From: an uncultured Bacteroidales bacterium
GTDB taxonomy: Bacteria; Bacteroidota; Bacteroidia; Bacteroidales; Muribaculaceae
Length of the DNA: 11,669 nt
Assembly (NCBI GenBank): GCA_900554715.1
Contig: USIN01000041.1
Location: forward strand, 1 to 11,669
Reading direction: 5' to 3'
Every line of letters starts with the position of its first letter. Position 1 is the stretch's first letter. Shown one piece after another: positions 7,150 to 11,669 of this stretch. Below the pieces are notes generated by a model. It did no database searches. It saw only the letters and a program-made list of their open reading frames with translations, and was not told where the DNA came from. Position numbers and translations under genes: made by a program.

Positions 7150-7854
7150 TCAGTCTTCGAGGTAGTAGTCGATGTAGGTGACGATGCGGATGTTTTTGAT
7201 ATAGGGAGTATACTGGTCGCGGTCGGTAATCGAGAACTGGCCCTGTGTGGCGGTCTTGATTTTGCCGAGACGGCTGTCTGAGTCGGCGGCAAATTTGTTG
7301 GCGGCCTCGCGGGCGTTGCGTGTGGCCTCGGCTATCATCCCTGGTTTGATGGAGTTGAGGTCGGTATATTCATAAGTGGTCTGATACTCGTAGTCTTCGG
7401 CCACGGCAATACCCTGTTTGAGCAGCTGGGCCTGGGCCTCGATGAGTTTTCTGATCTTGTCGACCTTCGACGAGGTGACGACGATGACATTCGTGACGTT
7501 GTAGCGATAGCGGACGTTCTCGCTCGAATAGTTGTTGGCCATGCGGTCGTTGACGGCGGGCGGATTGACTGATATCTCGCTGTCTTCGATGCCGTTGTCC
7601 TTGAGAAACGCAAGAATGGCGTCGTTGTTGCGCTGTATCTTGTCATATATGGCCGGGAGTTCGTTACCCATTTCCTTGGTGACGATAGGCCAGGTCACTT
7701 TGTTTGCCATGACTTCTTTCTCGCATAGGCCGCGGACTGTGACGGCACGGTCGCGGTGGCTGAAACCGTCGATGCCGGCCTTGAGGCACAGACCGAGCAC
7801 GACAATGGCGACGGCGACCAGCAGTGAAGGTATAAATCCTGAAATTTTATTCAT
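7150..7854 (-). CDS. SIMPL (DUF541) domain protein, membrane anchored
   Basis: The protein has 234 residues from the ATG at 7854. An in-frame TTG two codons upstream (7860) is possible but less likely. Residues 7-27 (FIPSLLVAVAIVVLGLCLKAG) form one hydrophobic N-terminal segment, either a membrane anchor or an uncleaved signal, so the rest should face the periplasm. Residues 34-232 fit the SIMPL/DUF541 fold (PF04402). It opens with the usual RAVTVRGLCEKEV (36-48). A central part about pairs and phases follows (NNDAILAFLKDNGIEDSEISVNPP), then a helix rich in Ala and Arg (AEATRNAREAANKFA, 175-189) and a C-terminal strand (IKNIRIVTYIDYYLE). Bacterial SIMPL proteins such as E. coli YggE are periplasmic or envelope proteins linked to stress, without a known reaction. 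It starts 29 bases after the hydrolase stop on the same strand, so the two are probably co-transcribed. A hairpin terminator follows it. Confidence 0.85.
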   Translation of the reverse strand: MNKISGFIPSLLVAVAIVVLGLCLKAGIDGFSHRDRAVTVRGLCEKEVMANKVTWPIVTKEMGNELPAIYDKIQRNNDAILAFLKDNGIEDSEISVNPPAVNDRMANNYSSENVRYRYNVTNVIVVTSSKVDKIRKLIEAQAQLLKQGIAVAEDYEYQTTYEYTDLNSIKPGMIAEATRNAREAANKFAADSDSRLGKIKTATQGQFSITDRDQYTPYIKNIRIVTYIDYYLED

Positions 7855-7883
7855 TTCCAAATCAAATTAAAAAACATATATGG

Positions 7884-10502
7884 TTATTTAACCCATTTGA
7901 GAGCCGAAGTGTTCTCGCCGGTGACTCTGATGACATAGACGCCGGCAGGCAGGGCCGCGAGCGACACGGTCGCGCCGGGATTGCTTACAGCCTTCACGAG
8001 AGTGCCTGATGCAGCGAATACCTCGACGCTTGCGGCGTGACCGGCAATATGCAGAGTGGCGTCGGCGTCGACGTATGTCGTGCCGTCAGCCACGATGTCA
8101 CCGACGCCTGCCGTCGATGAATAGACGAAGGCGACGGGCTCGCAATAGGGTGTATACTGCACAGCGCTCGATGTCGTGAGGTAATATGAGCCGCGGGCAC
8201 GGAGATAATATGTCTTGCCGTCGACCAGAGGCTTGCTGCTGAGTTTCATTTCGCCGAGAGCTTTGCCTTTGACTCCGAAACCGTCGATAGTCATCGTTGC
8301 GCTCGAGCGCGCCGGGAATGTCTCTGAGGCGCTGAGATATACCGTTACGTGACTCATGCCGTCCCAGGGAGCGATCTCGACTATGTCGTCACAGTGGAGA
8401 GTGAGATTCTGCGATGCCGGATTGACGAAGACCGGAGCCGCATAGTCGCTGCGGTCGAGAGTGCTGAAAGCGACATCGTCAGAAGCTGATTCGACGCCCT
8501 CGTGCGATGCCACGACACGAGCATAATATGTGCGGCCGCTCATTAGGGTCAGGGCGGGCAGTGTCAGCTTGTCCGAAGGGGTTTCGGCGCTATATACCAC
8601 GTCTTTAAACTGACTGTCCCGGCCGATCTCGAGGCGATAGCTGCTGCCTTCGACGGCTTTGGTCCAGGTGAACGTCGGCGTGAGCGAAAGGCCTGTGGCG
8701 TTGGCGTCGGGAGATGTCATCATCACCCTGCCGGCGACAAACGAACGTGCGTCAGACATCGTCTGGCGAGTATTGGCGCGATAGGATGCGACGCGCCAGT
8801 AATATGTTCCGCCGTCAACAATGCCGGGTATCGATGTCGAGGACGCCCGGGGCTCTCTGGTTTCAATCCAGCCGATGATGTCGCTGAACGCGTTGTCGCG
8901 GGCGACTTCGACGACATAACGGCCTGCATCACCTGTCCAGGTGAAGTCGAAAAGATCGAGCGCCGTCTGGCCGTCGGCGGGATAAGTCAGAACGGCCGGC
9001 TGCGATGTGCCGGCAACAGCACCGGCGAACAGAGGCGAATATTCGTTGCCGTAACGGTCGTAGACGGCCACAGCCCAGCGGTAGCCGCTTGTCTTGTCTG
9101 ACGGTATGTCGTAGCTGTTGGTATAGCTTATGCCGTCGAGATATTCGCGGCGGCAGTCAAATTTTTCGTCAGCCATCGATTCGGGCACGGCGTAGACTGT
9201 ATAACGCATGCCTTCGACTGCATCCCAGCGCAGAGTCTTACCGTCGACGCGTACATTGGCGGTCATGACGGGTTTGATTTCATTGTTCCACGGACGCAGG
9301 GGCGTGAGCACCTTGTTCTGGAAGACAGCAAAGGCCATATTGTCGCCGAATGTACGGCGCGCGCCTTCGTATGTCTCATAGTTATTGACCCATTTGTCAT
9401 ACTGGAAGAAAGCGCTGCCGCCCTGGTCGAGATGCGATGTGGCTCGCATGATTTCGACCTCGTCGACGAAAGTCTGGGTGCTGTATGTCTTGCCGATATC
9501 AGATATGTCTGTCGAGAGGTAAAAATGGCGCTCGAACTTATCGGCGGCGCGCTGCCACCAGGGGACGAGCTCCTCGAACTGTGCGCCGGGCCAATAGATC
9601 TGCGGCGAGATAAAGTCGAGCGATTTCTCGTTAAGCCATGTAAGAGGATCGGCATGAATGTTTTTGTACTGCCAGTCGCCTTTTATATAAGGCAGGCCAT
9701 ATTTTTCTTCCGTATCTTCGGGACATGCGACACCGGCGGGAGCGATGCCGAAGACAACATATGGCTTCAGCTCCTTGATTTCCTTATTCACGCGGGCGAC
9801 CAGCTTATTGACGTTTTCGCGGCGCCATGCAGCCTGATCGAGTTCGCCACCGGCAGCCTTGTAGGCCTGATATTGCGCAGCGTCAAGGTTTTCGGGCGTC
9901 GTGTTGGTATAGAAATAGTCGTCGAAGACCAGACCGTCGACATCATAGTTGGCGACAATCTCCTTGCAGACGTCGACGATGCGCTGCTGGACTTCGGGCA
10001 GAGCGGGATTGAGAATAGCCTCCTTGGGTTGCTCGAGAAGCCAGTCGGGATGAGAATTCTCATAGCTCAGAGGGTCGCTGCCATGACCGTATTCCTGCCG
10101 GTAGCGGAAGGGATTGACCCAGGCATAGACCTCGATGCCGTTGCGGTGGGCGCAGTCGACGAGGAAACCGAAGACGTCATACGCAGGTTCGACGCCGTAG
10201 GCCGTGCTGACGGTGCTTGACCACGGCTCATACTGCGATTTATAGGTCGTGCCGCAGTTGACACGTGCATGATAGTATACAGCGTTAATGTTCTGAGACT
10301 TGAACTTTTTCATGCGGTTTTCGAGAATCGACTTCGTCGACGCCTCGTTGGCAGATGTCACGGCACCCGAAGGCCAGTTGTTGCGGAGGAAAGGAGTCAT
10401 GTAGACAGCCCTGTGCTCGCGCGAATGTTCCTTGGCGACGGCTGCATCAGGAATCATGACAACGGCTGCGGCACATAAGGCCGCGCATATTTTCTTGATC
10501 AT
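7884..10502 (-). CDS. Secreted GHL10-family (DUF187) glycoside hydrolase with FnIII-like repeats and sorting-like C-terminus
   Basis: The 872 residues begin with a signal peptide (1-23, MIKKICAALCAAAVVMIP then AVA-K). The GHL10/DUF187 barrel (PF02638) covers about 29-400. Its hallmarks are YHARVNCGT (77-85), GIEVYAWVNPFR (122-133), DVDGLVFDDYFY (187-198, probable acidic catalytic pair D194/D195), VFGIAPAG (250-257) and DFISPQIYW (296-304). In E. coli the GHL10 protein DigH (YddW) cuts denuded peptidoglycan glycan strands, so a cell-wall glycan substrate is plausible here, but another polysaccharide cannot be excluded. Beta-sandwich domains follow at about 411-495, 502-590, 595-682 and 688-795. 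The second and third are FnIII-like relatives (FxFTWT...YxVEVARDxxFSDII, then GxTYYxRV). Residues 800-872 resemble the T9SS type A sorting domain (SVEVFAASGTLVKAV...LPAGVYVIRVTG, ending KWVK). No secretion machinery is visible in this window. Confidence 0.9.
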   Translation of the reverse strand: MIKKICAALCAAAVVMIPDAAVAKEHSREHRAVYMTPFLRNNWPSGAVTSANEASTKSILENRMKKFKSQNINAVYYHARVNCGTTYKSQYEPWSSTVSTAYGVEPAYDVFGFLVDCAHRNGIEVYAWVNPFRYRQEYGHGSDPLSYENSHPDWLLEQPKEAILNPALPEVQQRIVDVCKEIVANYDVDGLVFDDYFYTNTTPENLDAAQYQAYKAAGGELDQAAWRRENVNKLVARVNKEIKELKPYVVFGIAPAGVACPEDTEEKYGLPYIKGDWQYKNIHADPLTWLNEKSLDFISPQIYWPGAQFEELVPWWQRAADKFERHFYLSTDISDIGKTYSTQTFVDEVEIMRATSHLDQGGSAFFQYDKWVNNYETYEGARRTFGDNMAFAVFQNKVLTPLRPWNNEIKPVMTANVRVDGKTLRWDAVEGMRYTVYAVPESMADEKFDCRREYLDGISYTNSYDIPSDKTSGYRWAVAVYDRYGNEYSPLFAGAVAGTSQPAVLTYPADGQTALDLFDFTWTGDAGRYVVEVARDNAFSDIIGWIETREPRASSTSIPGIVDGGTYYWRVASYRANTRQTMSDARSFVAGRVMMTSPDANATGLSLTPTFTWTKAVEGSSYRLEIGRDSQFKDVVYSAETPSDKLTLPALTLMSGRTYYARVVASHEGVESASDDVAFSTLDRSDYAAPVFVNPASQNLTLHCDDIVEIAPWDGMSHVTVYLSASETFPARSSATMTIDGFGVKGKALGEMKLSSKPLVDGKTYYLRARGSYYLTTSSAVQYTPYCEPVAFVYSSTAGVGDIVADGTTYVDADATLHIAGHAASVEVFAASGTLVKAVSNPGATVSLAALPAGVYVIRVTGENTSALKWVK

Positions 10503-10525
10503 TTCGTGTTATGGTGTTAGAGTTT

Positions 10526-10552
10526 AAAAGCTACTGAGGCAGCCTCTACATA
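10526..10552 (-). promoter_or_regulatory. Weak candidate promoter for the hydrolase-SIMPL operon
   Basis: TAGCTTTT (10533-10526, minus strand) matches TAnnTTTG except for its last base. A TTA stands in the -33 place 19 bases upstream. The element starts directly after the terminator stem and is 23 bases from the ATG. The only support is position plus a one-mismatch -7. Confidence 0.25.
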
Positions 10553-10578
10553 TAACTTTATATGCAAGGCTGCCTCAG
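10534..10578 (-). terminator. Strong hairpin terminator after the right-hand gene
   Basis: CTGAGGCAGCCT (10534-10545) and AGGCTGCCTCAG (10567-10578) form a perfect 12-bp stem. Inside it CATATA (10549-10554) pairs with TATATG (10559-10564), leaving a 4-base loop and a small internal bulge. On the minus strand TAGCTTTTAAA follows the stem, a short T-run. It sits 30 bases past the stop at 10608 and 32 bases before the hydrolase ATG, so it should separate the two transcription units. Confidence 0.75.
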
Positions 10579-10607
10579 GTATTTCAGGTATGACCCTTAG
10601 CAGAGGA

Positions 10608-11669
10608 TCAGAAGAGTTTGGTCTTGTTGGGGTTGAGCACTATACCTGTGCCGAGGTCGCTTGTCTCACCGTAGTTCGACATCTTCTGTGTAGCGGGATC
10701 ATAGACCACGATACCTGCATGAACACCGGTAGCGTCAGCACCGGCAGGACGATAGCAGAAGTATACCTTGCCGCTTTCAGAATCGACGGCAAACTGTGTG
10801 GTATATACGCCCTCAGAGTCGGTCGAGTTGATAGGATCGGCATCCATGGCGATATACTTGGTGATCTCCTTGTCTGTGACAGTAGCGCCAAGAGCGGGAA
10901 GCGGGCACTCGATAAAGCCGGGATTAGGCACGACACGCCAGCCGAAGAGGCGGTTGTGTGCTTCGTCGATAGCGAAAGTCGAGAGGCGCACGTTTTCAAG
11001 CACAATGGGTGCGGGCAGCTGTGCCTTTTCGGCATCTTTCTGCGTAGGATAAATATCCGAATCTTTAAAACGGAAGATACCGATACCGTTGAAGCTCTTG
11101 CCTACCCACCAGTAACCGGCCTTGTCGCGGCAGATGCCGTTGGTGATGGCACCGTAACTGATGCCGCGGCCATAGTAGGGAACCAGATTGTTGACCATGA
11201 CATAGCTTGCACGGTTGTTGTCAGAGTTTTTGCCTTCGACTTCACCGCGGGCTGTAAGAGCTACGCTCGAGAAACCTGTGTTACGGTCAGAGTAATAGAG
11301 GTTGCCGTTGTAAGCCATACCTCTGAAGGGGTCGTTGAATGCAGCACCGCCGACGTTGGTTATGACAGTGTTTACGCCCGAGCCGTCGGGACGCATGGCT
11401 GTGATCTTACCGTCACCGAGCACACCGTCTTCGTCGTTGATATAGTAATACTGCTTGCCTGCGTCAAGGATATAAATCCAGCCTGCGTTTGTGGTTTCGC
11501 CTTCGTCGTTAGTTTCAGGCACGTCGGCATAGACGAGGTTGAAGACAGTCGAACCGGCGGGAACACCCATGTCGAAAGGCAGTACTTTTGTACCGGCGGG
11601 GACATTGTCGATAATCTTGAGAGCCTTGATATTGCCGCCACGCTGTGCGTAGTAAAGAGTGGGAGCAGG
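10608..11669 (-). CDS. Unrecognised protein, probably beta-propeller-like, N-terminus beyond the window
   Basis: The frame is open from the right edge to a TGA at 10610-10608, giving 353 C-terminal residues. An internal ATG at 11570 is unlikely to be the start, because the 33 codons before it continue the same protein style (PAPTLYYAQRGGNIKALKII). I recognise no family with certainty. The sequence consists of short beta-rich blocks with aromatic and Gly/Asp turns, such as AGWIYILDAGKQYYYIND, NPFRGMAYNGNLYYSDRN, GYWWVGKSFNGIGIFRF, AHNRLFGWRVV and SGKVYFCYRP. This is the look of NHL/WD-type propeller blades. Many Bacteroidales surface lipoproteins in glycan-use loci have such domains, but no SusC/SusD partner is visible here, so that link is inference. 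It ends NPNKTKLF without the sorting-like tail seen in the next gene. A strong terminator follows. Confidence 0.7.
   Translation of the reverse strand, partial: PAPTLYYAQRGGNIKALKIIDNVPAGTKVLPFDMGVPAGSTVFNLVYADVPETNDEGETTNAGWIYILDAGKQYYYINDEDGVLGDGKITAMRPDGSGVNTVITNVGGAAFNDPFRGMAYNGNLYYSDRNTGFSSVALTARGEVEGKNSDNNRASYVMVNNLVPYYGRGISYGAITNGICRDKAGYWWVGKSFNGIGIFRFKDSDIYPTQKDAEKAQLPAPIVLENVRLSTFAIDEAHNRLFGWRVVPNPGFIECPLPALGATVTDKEITKYIAMDADPINSTDSEGVYTTQFAVDSESGKVYFCYRPAGADATGVHAGIVVYDPATQKMSNYGETSDLGTGIVLNPNKTKLF

Noticed and set aside
7855..7860. TTG start for the SIMPL gene
   Set aside because: An ATG two codons downstream gives a normal N-terminus (MNKISGF), and ATG is the usual codon.
9432..10220. 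262-codon plus-strand frame opposite the GHL10 hydrolase
   Set aside because: It is antisense to the conserved catalytic domain, and its translation has no motif or signal of its own.

Overview
This window looks like a stretch of chromosome from a gut-type Bacteroidales bacterium, plausibly Muribaculaceae (the family is an inference). The signs are promoters of the Bacteroidetes form TTG-19 nt-TAnnTTTG, the absence of clear Shine-Dalgarno sites, a DnaX that begins MEQYIVSARKYRP, a large TPR secretory protein, and a surface enzyme ending in a domain like the type IX secretion type A sorting signal. Most of the DNA is GC-rich with GC-ending codons. The exception is one AT-rich gene in the middle.

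Left part (1-5377), all on the minus strand. dnaX (DNA polymerase III tau/gamma) runs into proB (glutamate 5-kinase) through a 4-base ATGA overlap. proA (glutamate-5-semialdehyde dehydrogenase) follows 29 bases later. Together proB and proA carry out the first two steps of proline synthesis. Downstream of proA, with its own near-perfect promoter, starts a signal-peptide TPR protein that runs off the left edge. The linker of dnaX carries a degenerate 9-bp tandem repeat and, next to it, a GC-rich hairpin.

Middle (5378-7149). A 235-base region separates the divergent starts of dnaX and an AT-rich plus-strand gene. That gene encodes an ATPase_2-type P-loop ATPase fused to a DUF234 / PD-(D/E)XK-like C-terminal domain. 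A near-perfect palindrome just before its start contains promoter-like -7 elements on both strands. The gene ends in a hairpin terminator that appears to work in both directions. This looks like a single-gene acquired cassette.

Right part (7150-11669), all on the minus strand. From upstream to downstream there is the C-terminal part of an unrecognised, probably beta-propeller-like protein (cut by the right edge) and a strong 12-bp-stem terminator. A secreted GHL10-family (DUF187) glycoside hydrolase follows, with fibronectin-III-like domains and a sorting-like C-terminus. Last is a small membrane-anchored SIMPL-domain protein 29 bases later. The hydrolase and SIMPL gene probably form a two-gene cell-envelope operon.

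I saw no tRNA, rRNA, CRISPR array or insertion sequence.
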